Assembly: GCF_030813055.1 (NCBI RefSeq)
Contig: NZ_JAUSTW010000006.1
Span: 308,861-372,860 of the forward strand
Length of the DNA: 64,000 nt
Reading direction: 5' to 3'
Source: Neobacillus ginsengisoli
GTDB lineage: Bacteria > Bacillota > Bacilli > Bacillales_B > DSM-18226
Positions 45,239-55,653 of this stretch are shown in pieces. The notes under the pieces are model-generated. The model saw only the letters and a program-made list of their open reading frames with translations. It was not told the DNA's origin and made no database searches. Made by a program: the position numbers and the translations under genes. The first letter of the stretch is position 1. Each line of letters starts with the position of its first letter.

Positions 45239-45390
45239 TGTCTAGCTTCAGCGCCCAGCGACTAGTGTACTTCGCTCTCCTCCCTGTGATAAGTCAACAT
45301 CGAATCGCACAAAACGCGATTCGTGTTTCCTTTATCTCAGTCGGAGCGCTCCAGTCCTGTCGTGCGCTAAGCGGGCGCTTCCGCTTTTCT
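45239..45390. repeat. GC-rich palindromic intergenic repeat, copy 2
   Basis: Starts TGTCTAGCTTCAGCGCCCAG and ends GGGCGCTTCCGCTTTTC, matching copy 1 at 38643-38745 nearly base for base at both ends. It carries about 48 extra bases in the middle, themselves containing the hairpin CGAATCGC/GCGATTCG. The two copies thus show the long and short forms of one family. Confidence 0.82.
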
Positions 45391-45440
45391 TTTAAATTGT
45401 CTTCTATTCACAAAAAGGCTAAAATGATTACAAAACTTGA

Positions 45441-46211
<771 letters not shown>

Positions 46212-46325
46212 TTTATAAAGTAGAATATAACCGAGGCGTTTTCGATTTTTGATATTATTTTGCCATAATTTTCATGCATAGTCACCTCTACTCATGGTTA
46301 TTATAATCTCGTGGAGGTGATTACA

Positions 46326-46553
46326 GTGGCAAAATTCAATCAACAAGCAAATAAAACTACAGCTGGAACGAACATCCAGGAAGTAAGACAACAAAATGCT
46401 CAATCAGCTAGTGCTGGTGCAGGTGCTGCAGGTGCAGCGGGCCAATTTGGAACTGAATTTGCGAGCGAAACAAATGCTCAGGAAGTAAGACAACAAAACC
46501 AACAATCTCAAGCTAAGAAAAACCAAGGCTCCGGCCAAATGGGTCAAAGCTAA
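46326..46553 (+). CDS. sspE: Gamma-type small acid-soluble spore protein
   Basis: A 75-residue spore-core storage protein rich in Gln, Ala, Asn and Gly with no Cys. The hallmark repeat appears twice: GTNIQEVRQQN and ETNAQEVRQQN, each preceding a Gln/Ser/Ala-rich spacer, with the germination-protease-type site (TEFASE) between. The start is GTG at 46326, eight bases after GGAGGTGA. A forespore promoter is expected upstream (GCATA at 46276-46280 could be its -35), but I could not place a convincing -10. Confidence 0.9.
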   Translation: MAKFNQQANKTTAGTNIQEVRQQNAQSASAGAGAAGAAGQFGTEFASETNAQEVRQQNQQSQAKKNQGSGQMGQS

Positions 46554-46564
46554 GATAACGAAAG

Positions 46565-46605
46565 TGGAAGGCACTCTTTTATTCGAAAAAGAGTGCCTTC
46601 TATTA
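46565..46605 (+). terminator. sspE terminator
   Basis: GAAGGCACTCTTTT and AAAAGAGTGCCTTC pair perfectly around a short loop; T-rich beyond. Confidence 0.9.
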
Positions 46606-46739
46606 TGTATTTTTAAGGAAATACACTCCTTCCACAATTTATTCGACAAAACCTCCATAAAGACTACAAAAGTAGTTAAAGGATATATAGTTCTTTTCAA
46701 GAATACATAATAGGTAAAAAAAATAAGGCGGTGGTGGAA

Positions 46740-46997
46740 ATGAATCATTTTAACCGATTAGTTTCCGAGCAAATGGTAACAATGGAAAAATTACTGTATC
46801 TTCAAGCCGAGCTTGAGCGTTGTCAGGAAATTGAAGAAGAACTGCAAAACTTACAGAATGAAACAGAGTTAGAGAGTATCCAAATTGATATTGATCAAAT
46901 GAAAAAAGAATTAAAAGAGATCCAATTAATGTTTGAAAGGCAAACAGAAGAGGTTATCAATTCCTATCGGGAAATGATTTTAACCCCTACCCTTTAA
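46740..46997 (+). CDS. ygaB: YgaB family coiled-coil protein
   Basis: An 85-residue, almost wholly helical acidic protein; heptads from ERCQEIEEELQNLQNETELE through IDIDQMKKELKEIQ. ATG at 46740 follows AAGGCGGTGG; GTG codons at 46731 and 46734 fall in the ribosome site. Conserved position in the yga block; function unknown. Confidence 0.8.
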   Translation: MNHFNRLVSEQMVTMEKLLYLQAELERCQEIEEELQNLQNETELESIQIDIDQMKKELKEIQLMFERQTEEVINSYREMILTPTL

Positions 46998-47193
46998 GGG
47001 AAATATTCGAATTTTAATCAAAAATATGCAAAATTTTATCGAGAGTCATTGAATTCAATGGCTCTATTGTTTTAAATTCTTCCTACAACCGTTATAATAG
47101 TAGAAAATAGGAATTGTACTTTGTTGCCTTTTGTCGTTTATTTATGTTTGGATTAGGTTACAAAGCGTTCAGGAATGAAAGTAGGGGAGAATC

Positions 47194-47724
47194 GTGGGCG
47201 TACCCATCGAAGGTGAACCAATACAAATACATAGCTATAAGCACAATGGGCACATCCATCGCGTCTGGGAAGAAACAACTGTTTTAAAAGGGACGCAGAG
47301 TTTGGTAATAGGCGGAAATGATCGGACGATAGTAACGGAATCGGATGGAAGAACGTGGATAACAAGGGAGCCGGCTATTTGTTATTTTCATTCTCAATAC
47401 TGGTTTAATGTAATCGGTATGATTCGCGAGGATGGGATTTATTATTACTGCAATATTAGCTCACCGTTTATTTTTGACGGGGAAGCACTTAAATATATTG
47501 ACTACGATCTTGATATAAAGGTATTTCCTGATATGACATTTAATTTGTTAGATGAGGATGAATATGAACGTCATCGCCGTGAAATGAAATACCCGGATGT
47601 CATCGATCAAATTCTTAAAAGAAATGTTGAAAAGCTCATTCGTTGGATCCGTCAGCGTAAAGGCCCATTTGCACCGGATTTTATTGATATTTGGTATGAA
47701 CGATATTTAACATACAGACGATAA
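47194..47724 (+). CDS. ntdP: Nucleoside tri/diphosphate phosphatase (DUF402, YgaC)
   Basis: A 176-residue beta-barrel enzyme, very close to B. subtilis Yga[68 protein letters not shown] and [13 protein letters not shown]. The family hydrolyses NTPs and NDPs with divalent metal held by the acidic DYDLD segment. Start GTG at 47194 with GGGGAGAA upstream. Confidence 0.92.
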   Translation: MGVPIEGEPIQIHSYKHNGHIHRVWEETTVLKGTQSLVIGGNDRTIVTESDGRTWITREPAICYFHSQYWFNVIGMIREDGIYYYCNISSPFIFDGEALKYIDYDLDIKVFPDMTFNLLDEDEYERHRREMKYPDVIDQILKRNVEKLIRWIRQRKGPFAPDFIDIWYERYLTYRR

Positions 47725-47742
47725 AAGTAGTGTTCATTTAAC

Positions 47743-47770
47743 ACCCTGTTGATGTCATCAACAGGTTTTC
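47743..47770 (+). terminator. Hairpin after ntdP
   Basis: CCTGTTGATG pairs with CATCAACAGG, followed by TTTTCGTTT. Confidence 0.8.
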
Positions 47771-47810
47771 GTTTGTGTCCGCAAATACAATTGAAGTAAG
47801 GAGGTACATA

Positions 47811-49583
47811 TTGAATAGCATATTCAGATACCTTAAATTTGTAAAACCATATCGTTGGCAAATTATTGGAACGATTATCATCGGGATTATCAAATTTGCG
47901 ATACCTCTCATTATTCCTATGCTGATTAAGTACGTGGTGGATGATATTTTAGGAAATCACACTTTATCAGACCATGATAAGATTCAAAAGCTGGTGCTTA
48001 TTATGGGAGTGATGGTTGTAGTCTTTATCGTTCTTCGTCCGCCGATTGAGTATTTTCGGCAATATTTTGCGCAATGGACATCTAGTAAGATTCTTTATGA
48101 CATACGTGACACTTTATATTCACATATCCAAAAGTTAAGTTTTAAATATTATGCCAACACAAGAGCGGGAGAAATTATTTCCCGTGTCATAAATGATGTT
48201 GAACAAACGAAAACGTTTGTTATTTCCGGATTAATGAACTTTTGGCTAGATGTAGCAACAATTATCATTGCAATCGTTATTATGTTTTCAATGAATGTGT
48301 CACTCACAATTGTTTCCATTCTACTTTTTCCCCTCTATGCCATTTCTGTGAGATACTTTTTCGGTAATTTGCGTAAGTTTACCAGGATGCGTTCTCAAGC
48401 CTTGGCTGAGGTACAAAGTTATTTGCATGAACGGGTGCAGGGGATGTCTGTCATTAAGAGCTTTGCAATCGAAGAGTATGAACAAACGCAATTTGATAAG
48501 CAAAATAAAAACTTTTTAGAAAAGGCATTGCAGCATACAAGCTGGAATGCAAAGTCATTTTCAGCTGTTAATACGATTACAGACATTGCTCCCTTACTTG
48601 TTATCGGGTACTCCGCCTATCTTGTAATTCAGCATAATCTTTCATTAGGATCCATGATTGCTTTTTTTGCTTATATTGATAAGCTTTACGATCCGTTAAG
48701 AAGAATGGTTAATTCTTCGACGACGATTACGCAATCGTTTGCTTCAATGGATCGAGTATTTGAATTTATGGATGAAAAGTATGACATTGTCGACTTACCA
48801 GATGCTATTGAATGCACCCATGTCGAAGGTGATATAGCTTTTGAAAATATATCATTTGCCTATGGTGAAAAAGAAGAAATGGTTTTAAAGGACCTTGCAT
48901 TAAATGTAAAAAAGGGAGAAACCATCGCACTGGTTGGGATGAGCGGCGGCGGAAAATCAACGATTGTAAGTTTAATTCCCCGTTTTTATGACGTTACAAA
49001 AGGCAGAATTGTTTTAGATGGCGTTGATATACGGCAATTTAAGGTACAAACCTTACGCGACAAAATTGGCGTCGTTTTTCAAGATAATATTTTATTTAGT
49101 GAATCAGTACGGGAAAATATTTTATTAGGAAAACCCGGTGCCTCTGATGAAGAAGTTTTCCAGGCAGCAAAAGCAGCGAATGCCCATGATTTTATCTTAA
49201 ACCTTTCAGACGGTTATAACACGAAGGTAGGGGAAAGAGGGGTTAAGCTTTCAGGAGGGCAAAAGCAACGGATTGCAATCGCTCGAGTATTTTTGAAAAA
49301 TCCGCCTATTTTAATTCTTGATGAGGCAACATCGGCCCTTGATTTAGAAAGTGAACATCTCATTCAAGGAGCTCTTGAGGAACTGGCTAAAGAACGCACT
49401 ACCTTTATTGTCGCACACCGATTATCAACGATTACACATGCCAACCGGATTGTTTTAATTGAACATGGACAAATCGTCGAAGTTGGTACACATGAAGAAC
49501 TAATGGCGATGCAAGGGAATTATTATAAATTATTTCAAATTCAACAGCTTGAAAAGAAAGAAAAAACCGAGGCAAATTCATAG
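47811..49583 (+). CDS. ygaD: ABC exporter, fused membrane-ATPase half-transporter (YgaD)
   Basis: A 590-residue half-transporter that works as a dimer. Residues 1-310 hold six helices; the ATPase domain follows with Walker [12 protein letters not shown]-loop [18 protein letters not shown], signature KLSGGQKQR, Walker [12 protein letters not shown] and [12 protein letters not shown] at 47811 lies right after AGGAGGTACATA; an in-frame GTG at 47775 precedes the ribosome site and is rejected. Substrate unknown (lipid or drug exporter class). Confidence 0.92.
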   Translation: MNSIFRYLKFVKPYRWQIIGTIIIGIIKFAIPLIIPMLIKYVVDDILGNHTLSDHDKIQKLVLIMGVMVVVFIVLRPPIEYFRQYFAQWTSSKILYDIRDTLYSHIQKLSFKYYANTRAGEIISRVINDVEQTKTFVISGLMNFWLDVATIIIAIVIMFSMNVSLTIVSILLFPLYAISVRYFFGNLRKFTRMRSQALAEVQSYLHERVQGMSVIKSFAIEEYEQTQFDKQNKNFLEKALQHTSWNAKSFSAVNTITDIAPLLVIGYSAYLVIQHNLSLGSMIAFFAYIDKLYDPLRRMVNSSTTITQSFASMDRVFEFMDEKYDIVDLPDAIECTHVEGDIAFENISFAYGEKEEMVLKDLALNVKKGETIALVGMSGGGKSTIVSLIPRFYDVTKGRIVLDGVDIRQFKVQTLRDKIGVVFQDNILFSESVRENILLGKPGASDEEVFQAAKAANAHDFILNLSDGYNTKVGERGVKLSGGQKQRIAIARVFLKNPPILILDEATSALDLESEHLIQGALEELAKERTTFIVAHRLSTITHANRIVLIEHGQIVEVGTHEELMAMQGNYYKLFQIQQLEKKEKTEANS

Positions 49584-49599
49584 CTGCCTCGGTTTTTAA
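49561..49599. terminator. Bidirectional terminator
   Basis: AAAACCGAGGCA and TGCCTCGGTTTTT pair perfectly; the ygaD stop codon is in the loop and the ygaE stop codon overlaps the T run. Confidence 0.9.
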
Positions 49600-50672
49600 A
49601 TTTCGTTATTTTCCTCATTAATGGATACTTCATTTTGATGAAAGGAATGAAAGCTGTTAATTAATGTGTCTAGATGTTCAACATGTTCACCATAATCAAT
49701 AATGGATGCGACGATTTGCATGATATGGTAATGATGTGGATTTTGATCTAGATTTTCATGGTGATGTTGTAAGAAGAGGTTGAATATTTCTTTTTTATTT
49801 AAACAAACGGCGGCTTCGGTATTAGCAGGCGGATTTGGAACCTTTCCAATGAATCTGAGCATAAGCTGCTCATGATGATAGATCAGGCAATCTAATTGCT
49901 CTCGAATTGAATGTTGAAAATCCTCGGGTAGATTTAGCAGTTCATTTTCAAAACGATGTAGTCGTTTTAATGTGTCGAGCCCTTTTCTTACTGCTAAAGT
50001 CATTTGTCGATAAACCACTAGTTTTCGTGATTTTTCTAATTTATTTTTTTTAAAATAACTCCGTTCCTCTTTGTACATTACATACAACTGCCCCATTTTT
50101 ATGCTGCTGTCTTTTAGTTTTTCTATATCCGTTTTGAGCTGCTGGTGATCAAAATCATGACGTGTGCTTAAGCGGATCCACCTGATAATTTCTTCTGTTG
50201 TGCTGGTAATCCGAAGATAAAGCTTTGTTTCATACTTAGGAGGCATAAACACGAGATTAACAATGAATGCTGAAAATACTCCAATCATAATCGTCGAAAA
50301 CCGGACACCTGCGAACGGAATAAAATTTCCGCCTGGTGTTTCCATAATGGAAATGAGCGTCACAAGTGAAAGGCCGATGTTATTTTCAAGTTTAAGCTTA
50401 AGATTAATCGTGATAACAATAACAGCCGCTAATCCAATAACAATGAAATGATTTCCTAAGGTAAGTACAAAAATGACTGCAAATAGAGCTCCAATAATAT
50501 TTCCCTGAACTTGTTCAATAATTGTTAAATATGATCGATAAATAGTTGGCTGAATAGCAAAAATGGCTGCTATTCCTGCGAAGACCGGGGAAGGTGAATG
50601 TAGTAACTGTCCTAGGTAAAGTGATAAAACGATTGCTATTCCCGTTTTTAAAATGCGGGCGCCTAACTTCAT
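49596..50672 (-). CDS. ygaE: Aromatic acid exporter family protein (YgaE)
   Basis: A 358-residue membrane protein of the ArAE_1 (DUF939) type: four to five N-terminal helices with LGQLLHSPSPVFAGIAAIFAIQPT and GNIIGALFAVIFVLTLGNH, then a soluble helical C-terminal half (residues about 145-358). GGAAAATAA-type weak ribosome site. Conserved order ygaD-ygaE-hemL. Substrate unknown. Confidence 0.88.
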   Translation of the reverse strand: MKLGARILKTGIAIVLSLYLGQLLHSPSPVFAGIAAIFAIQPTIYRSYLTIIEQVQGNIIGALFAVIFVLTLGNHFIVIGLAAVIVITINLKLKLENNIGLSLVTLISIMETPGGNFIPFAGVRFSTIMIGVFSAFIVNLVFMPPKYETKLYLRITSTTEEIIRWIRLSTRHDFDHQQLKTDIEKLKDSSIKMGQLYVMYKEERSYFKKNKLEKSRKLVVYRQMTLAVRKGLDTLKRLHRFENELLNLPEDFQHSIREQLDCLIYHHEQLMLRFIGKVPNPPANTEAAVCLNKKEIFNLFLQHHHENLDQNPHHYHIMQIVASIIDYGEHVEHLDTLINSFHSFHQNEVSINEENNEI

Positions 50673-50811
50673 TCAATTATTTTCCTTTCGATAAAATGAA
50701 TTTGTTTTTAGTTTGTTCAATAATAAACAATATTGTACTATACATTGATTAGAACATATTATCAAGAAAAATATATAATTTTACTTTAAATTTTTGTAAG
50801 AAAATTTGACA

Positions 50812-50848
50812 TAAAAAAAACGCTCGCCTGGAAAGCGAACGTTTTTTA
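50812..50848 (-). terminator. gltB terminator
   Basis: AAAAAACG.TCGC pairs with GCGA.CGTTTTTT around a seven-base loop, with flanking A/T runs. Confidence 0.85.
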
Positions 50849-50861
50849 AAAAAATACTATA

Positions 50862-53800
50862 TCATTCCGTTGATACAGATGGATCAGCTTGTTCTTTAAC
50901 CGGAAGTACCTGGACAAAGTGATTTTCAGGAGCAGCTAAGAGCTCTTGAAGCTGTTTAGCTTCTTCAGTCTGGCCATCACTTTCAAGCAGGTGAATATAT
51001 TTTCCTAAAAGGTCATTGATATCACTTTTACCATTATCATTTAAATCGGCTACAGATACTTTTGCGCCTTTGGCAATTCTTCTCTTAATCGCATCTTTCG
51101 TTAGACCTAATTCAGGCTGGTGGCGAATATAGACTACACCGCCGGTCATACCTGCACAAATCCATGGCCCCGGATCTCCTAATACAAGGCCACGGCCATT
51201 CGTCATATATTCAAATGCAAAGCCCTTAATATTGGCATTTGAACCGATATTTCCAGCCTCATGTTCAGGTAGAGGCTTTTTAACAAAACCGCCAATGATT
51301 AAATCTGCTCCGGAAAGTCTAATTCCCGCACGGGCATCGGCATTTCCTTGTGCGACAAGGAGCCCTTTTTGAGCGCCATAGCCGAAACCTTTACCAACAG
51401 AACCGTTGTAATAGTTTCCATTTTTACCCTTAGACTTCAAGACTTGAATATTTCCTCCGAACGAAGTTTTACCGACACCGTCCTGTCCGCCGCCATTAAC
51501 GGTAATGTTAATTCCTTCGCTATTATAGGCACCTAAGCCATTTCCGGGAATGGAGCCGTTTTTATACTTAAGGACAACAGGAGGCAGCTGTTTGTAAGAA
51601 CCATCCAATCTGCCGCGTACTCTATGGCAGGAAACTCGACTTCCCAATACCCGCTGTTCAGAAGTGACACTGTCGAATTCGCGGGAGGAATGCAATTGTT
51701 CAACACTGCCATCAAGATACTCTGCACCAACTGCTACTTGCATTTGGACTTCTTCAATCGCCTTAGAAACTTCCGTTTTGGTAAATTGGCTAATTTCAAG
51801 TGACTTAAGCAGATAAGAAAGATCAAGCTGGTTCTGACCTCTAACTTGCTCTAATAAATCAGAACGGCCAACAGCATCCTGTAAATTGCGAATTCCCAGT
51901 GAAGCAGCCAAGGCCTTTACTTCATTGCCAAATGCCGTGAAGAGATTCATAATACCTTGAACGGCTAAATCCAATTGTCTTGGAACGAATCGGCGTAAAC
52001 CGTGTTCTTTTGCCTGGATCTCTGATTCAATTTGTGTGGCGATCCCGACATGGCACGTATCTAAATGGCAGCCGCGGCAGGTGGTACAGCCGATGGAAAG
52101 CATCGCCAATGTTCCAAAACCGACTCGATTTGCCCCAAGAAGCATGACCTTAATAACATCCATTGCACTTTTCATACCGCCATCAGCCCATAATTCAACT
52201 TTATGGCGAAGGCCGCTCTCAAGAAGGGCATTGTGAGCTGCTTTAACACCAATTTCTACCGGTAATCCAACGTGCTGAAGGGCGTGAATTCTGGCAGCAC
52301 CTGTACCGCCATCGAAACCGCTCAATGTGATAATATCTGCACCGGCTTTGGCAATACCAACAGCAATTGTTCCGATATTTGGAACAACAGGAACCTTTAC
52401 AGCGATTTTTGCTTGATCATTTGCTGTCTTCAATTCTTGAATCATTTGTGCTAAATCTTCAATTGAGTAAATATCATGGTTATTTGAAGGTGAAATCAAG
52501 TCAGAACCAAGTGTTGCGTTACGAGCAGCAGCAACCTTTGCCGTTACTTTTGAGCCAGGTAAGTGCCCGCCTTCTCCAGGCTTTGCACCCTGACCAATTT
52601 TAATTTCTAATAAATTGGAGGAGTTTAAGAGTTCTGCATTGACACCAAATCGGCCTGATGCAATCTGCTGTCCTCTTGTTTTCGGATACTTACCAAGCAT
52701 ATCCTTAATTTCTCCGCCTTCGCCGTTTAAACTAACCATATTTAATCTATCGGCGCCTTCAGCATAAGCACGGAAAGCGATTTCGTTTTGCGAGCCAAAC
52801 GACATAGAAGAGATAATAAACGGTAAATCATGGTCACCTACACGAATATCGACATCAGATGGTGATAGAGATTGATTACCCTTTTTCAATTGAACTAAAT
52901 GGCGAATGGTCGTTGGGTTTTCCAGTTCTTGCTCTGAAATTTTATCCCGATACACATTATAGTCACCGGTAGAAGCCACTTCACCAATTGCCTTCCAAAT
53001 GCGCGGGAATAAATGGAATGTTTTTCCGATCCGTTCCTTATCATTACGGTAATCTTCCGCTCTGGAAATAGCATCAAGCTTTAAGGCTTCAAAGTCATCG
53101 GCAATTTCTTTGGAACCGAAAAAGTTAACGGTACCTAATACTTTTGCAATATCTTCATGTAAGCCAATGCTTGAGAAGAGTCGGCCATAGCCACGTAATT
53201 CATGGATCCCGATCGTTGAGATTACCTTTTCAAGGCCTTTGGTTAGAGCGCTAAAGAGGTTGATTAAAGGCTTTGTTGATTCATCAAGTACTGTTATGAA
53301 CATGTAATAAGGGCTGATTAAATCTGCTCCTAAGCCAAATACTGTCACAATATCGTGCAGGGAACGGATGGCCGCTGAACGTAAAACGATAGAACATTCT
53401 CTTCTTAATTCCGCCTTGACCAACGCTTGATCGATTGCTGAAGTGACGATATGCGGGTCAATCCAATAGGAATTATCTTGGTGTGCTGTTGCATCATCAA
53501 GGACAAGTAACGATTTACCTGCTTGAACAGCTTGAACTGCTTCATTTGCGAGTCTTTCTAATGCTTTATCAATTGTTTCGTCATTACTGAAAGTAGAAGA
53601 AATAAACGCTGCTAATTTTTTCTCCTGAAAATGCTGAACGACTTGATCGAAGCTCGGTTGACACAAGCTTTCTGAACAGCTAAATCCGGCTTTTCCTTCT
53701 AAGAGAAGGGGAGAGGTAAGCTCAAGTAAAGTTTCTGCTTGGTTATTAACGAATAAAGTAGGACGTTTCCCGATAATGACACGAGTGGAAAAATGCTCAG

Positions 53801-55346
53801 TTTCCCGGTCACGGTCAATTGCAGGATTTGTTACTACAGCTACACTTTCTTTAATATAATCAGCAATGTTTTTACGTTCAGGATTAAGAGCGGCGAGCGG
53901 TGCGTCATGTCCCAAGGAACGAATAGGTTCAACGCCCTTTTCAGCCATTTGCTCGATTAATTGAATATGATCACGTTCCCAGCCAAAAGCCTTATATTGA
54001 CCGTTATGGATTTTGTCAGGATAATTCATTGTTACTGTTTTATTTAATGTAGGTGCACTTAAGCGCAGCCTTGAATTGTGAATTGCTAATCGATCAGAAA
54101 AACGATTATAAACTTCATTTTGGTAGCTGTCCTGTTCATAGACATCTAATTTGTTCCCATTCCATTTAAAGCCGACCTTTTCACCCGGTGCCAATGGCTT
54201 CGGGTCATTTACATACTCGCTTGAAGGAAGGATTCCTGATTCTGAGGAGAACAGATAGGAACTTTCAGTTTCAAGCATCCAAAGTGGGCGAAGACCAAGT
54301 GCGTCAACACTAAATACGGCTTCATCTCCGTAACGAGAAATAATTCCTGCAGGTCCCTGAGCAAAGTGTCCCCACGCTTCACGAAGATAGGTATATAAAT
54401 CTTGAAGCTTTTCAGAATATGCCTTAATTTCGTTGACGATTGGCGGGAACAAAAGATCCATTGCTTCAAATAATGAATATCCTTCACGGCAGATTAACGT
54501 TTCCATAATTCTGCTTAAATCCTGCGAATCACTTCCATCTTTAACGAGCGGGACTCCAATCATTTTTGCTTCATCACGCAATTTGGAAATGGTATTGATT
54601 TCACCATTATGTCCAAGTACGCTAAATGGCTGAACACGGAAAAAGCTTGAAAGTGTATTGGTTGAATAACGATTATGCCCAAGCGTCATTGTGGAGGCAA
54701 CGAGTGGATTTGCCAGGTCCTTATAATAGCGGGGAAGGATATCTCCGGCACCCATTACTTTGTATACAGCGTGATTTTGACTTAGTGATGCTACATGAAC
54801 ATGTTCATTGGTTTCAAAATCAATCAGTGCTTCAAAAAGAACTTTTGTTAATTCTTGCCCTGTTTTTGTTGTGAAACATGCAAATTGCCAAAAAACAGGA
54901 TTTTCCTGAATTGCGATAGGACCTAATGCAGAAGGGTCCGTAACTTCATTTGTTTCAAAAACCACTTCTAATTCGTATTTTTCAAGCTTCTGAAGTAATT
55001 CATTTTTAGTAGAATGCCAGTTTGCTTTTTGGCTGATAAAAACATGACCAACAGCAAATCCGTCCTTTTCGGCTAATGTAGGGTCTACACCTGCATTAAG
55101 CAATTTTTCTTTCCAGAGCTTTGTTGGAATATCAGTATGAATTCCAACACCATCACCTTCGCCATTGATAAAGCCGGCGCGGTGATTCATTGTAACTAGT
55201 GCATCGATACAGTCAAAAATATTCTTTCGGGTTGGACGCTTGCTTTTTTCTAGGCAAGCGACTATTCCACACGCATCATGCTCATGTTTGTGAAAATCTT
55301 TGAAAAGGGAAGGGGTCCATCTTTGTGTCATTTTGTTGGGCTTCAT
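50862..55346 (-). CDS. gltB: Glutamate synthase large subunit
   Basis: Transfers glutamine amide nitrogen to 2-oxoglutarate. 1494 residues: glutaminase domain whose nucleophile is Cys26 (HDACGIVA) after removal of the propeptide, central domain, FMN domain with LNGEGGE and GFDGGTGAARIHA, the 3Fe-4S cysteines in IGCTTCRGCHLDTCHVG, and a C-terminal beta-helix (NGGGQDGVGKTSFGG). ATG at 55346 with GAGGATT upstream. There is no small-subunit gene (gltD-type) next to it, unlike gltAB operons, so its electron donor must be encoded elsewhere or be ferredoxin. Confidence 0.93.
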   Translation of the reverse strand: MKPNKMTQRWTPSLFKDFHKHEHDACGIVACLEKSKRPTRKNIFDCIDALVTMNHRAGFINGEGDGVGIHTDIPTKLWKEKLLNAGVDPTLAEKDGFAVGHVFISQKANWHSTKNELLQKLEKYELEVVFETNEVTDPSALGPIAIQENPVFWQFACFTTKTGQELTKVLFEALIDFETNEHVHVASLSQNHAVYKVMGAGDILPRYYKDLANPLVASTMTLGHNRYSTNTLSSFFRVQPFSVLGHNGEINTISKLRDEAKMIGVPLVKDGSDSQDLSRIMETLICREGYSLFEAMDLLFPPIVNEIKAYSEKLQDLYTYLREAWGHFAQGPAGIISRYGDEAVFSVDALGLRPLWMLETESSYLFSSESGILPSSEYVNDPKPLAPGEKVGFKWNGNKLDVYEQDSYQNEVYNRFSDRLAIHNSRLRLSAPTLNKTVTMNYPDKIHNGQYKAFGWERDHIQLIEQMAEKGVEPIRSLGHDAPLAALNPERKNIADYIKESVAVVTNPAIDRDRETEHFSTRVIIGKRPTLFVNNQAETLLELTSPLLLEGKAGFSCSESLCQPSFDQVVQHFQEKKLAAFISSTFSNDETIDKALERLANEAVQAVQAGKSLLVLDDATAHQDNSYWIDPHIVTSAIDQALVKAELRRECSIVLRSAAIRSLHDIVTVFGLGADLISPYYMFITVLDESTKPLINLFSALTKGLEKVISTIGIHELRGYGRLFSSIGLHEDIAKVLGTVNFFGSKEIADDFEALKLDAISRAEDYRNDKERIGKTFHLFPRIWKAIGEVASTGDYNVYRDKISEQELENPTTIRHLVQLKKGNQSLSPSDVDIRVGDHDLPFIISSMSFGSQNEIAFRAYAEGADRLNMVSLNGEGGEIKDMLGKYPKTRGQQIASGRFGVNAELLNSSNLLEIKIGQGAKPGEGGHLPGSKVTAKVAAARNATLGSDLISPSNNHDIYSIEDLAQMIQELKTANDQAKIAVKVPVVPNIGTIAVGIAKAGADIITLSGFDGGTGAARIHALQHVGLPVEIGVKAAHNALLESGLRHKVELWADGGMKSAMDVIKVMLLGANRVGFGTLAMLSIGCTTCRGCHLDTCHVGIATQIESEIQAKEHGLRRFVPRQLDLAVQGIMNLFTAFGNEVKALAASLGIRNLQDAVGRSDLLEQVRGQNQLDLSYLLKSLEISQFTKTEVSKAIEEVQMQVAVGAEYLDGSVEQLHSSREFDSVTSEQRVLGSRVSCHRVRGRLDGSYKQLPPVVLKYKNGSIPGNGLGAYNSEGINITVNGGGQDGVGKTSFGGNIQVLKSKGKNGNYYNGSVGKGFGYGAQKGLLVAQGNADARAGIRLSGADLIIGGFVKKPLPEHEAGNIGSNANIKGFAFEYMTNGRGLVLGDPGPWICAGMTGGVVYIRHQPELGLTKDAIKRRIAKGAKVSVADLNDNGKSDINDLLGKYIHLLESDGQTEEAKQLQELLAAPENHFVQVLPVKEQADPSVSTE

Positions 55347-55478
55347 CGGGTAATCCTCAAAAGCCGCTTCACCTCCTATTTAACTATTGGATTGAAAAAA
55401 TAATGTAAGTGGTTAAGAAATAGTTTGGCACTTCACTGGGGTATTAAGGTAACGGAATAAAAACAAAATAATAATATA

Positions 55479-55507
55479 ATAGTATCATATGAATTTTCAG
55501 AAATCAA
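55479..55507 (-). promoter_or_regulatory. gltB promoter overlapping a CodY-like site
   Basis: On the minus strand TTGATT (55507-55502) and TACTAT (55484-55479) are 17 bases apart. TGATTTCTGAAAATT across the -35 (plus coordinates 55492-55506) matches the CodY consensus AATTTTCWGAAAATT at 12 of 15 positions. Repression by CodY during amino-acid excess would make sense. Confidence 0.55.
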
Positions 55508-55576
55508 ATAAATATACATCAATTTGGATATGAAAATAGCTTGAAAATTGTGTTAAATATATGGAAAAAGTTTTAT

Positions 55577-55590
55577 TGTAAACGTTTTCA
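55577..55590 (-). promoter_or_regulatory. cre (CcpA) site upstream of gltB
   Basis: TGTAAACGTTTTCA is a full match to the cre consensus, about 70 bases upstream of the gltB -35. It follows the hemL terminator, so gltB is the likely target. Confidence 0.7.
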
Positions 55591-55601
55591 AGCGTAGTGC
55601 A

Positions 55602-55638
55602 AAAATAAAAGGGAGTGATTACCACTCCCTTTTATTGT
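55602..55638 (-). terminator. hemL terminator
   Basis: AATAAAAGGGAGTG pairs perfectly with CACTCCCTTTTATT around a five-base loop. Confidence 0.92.
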
Positions 55639-55653
55639 ATAAAAACTGTATAT

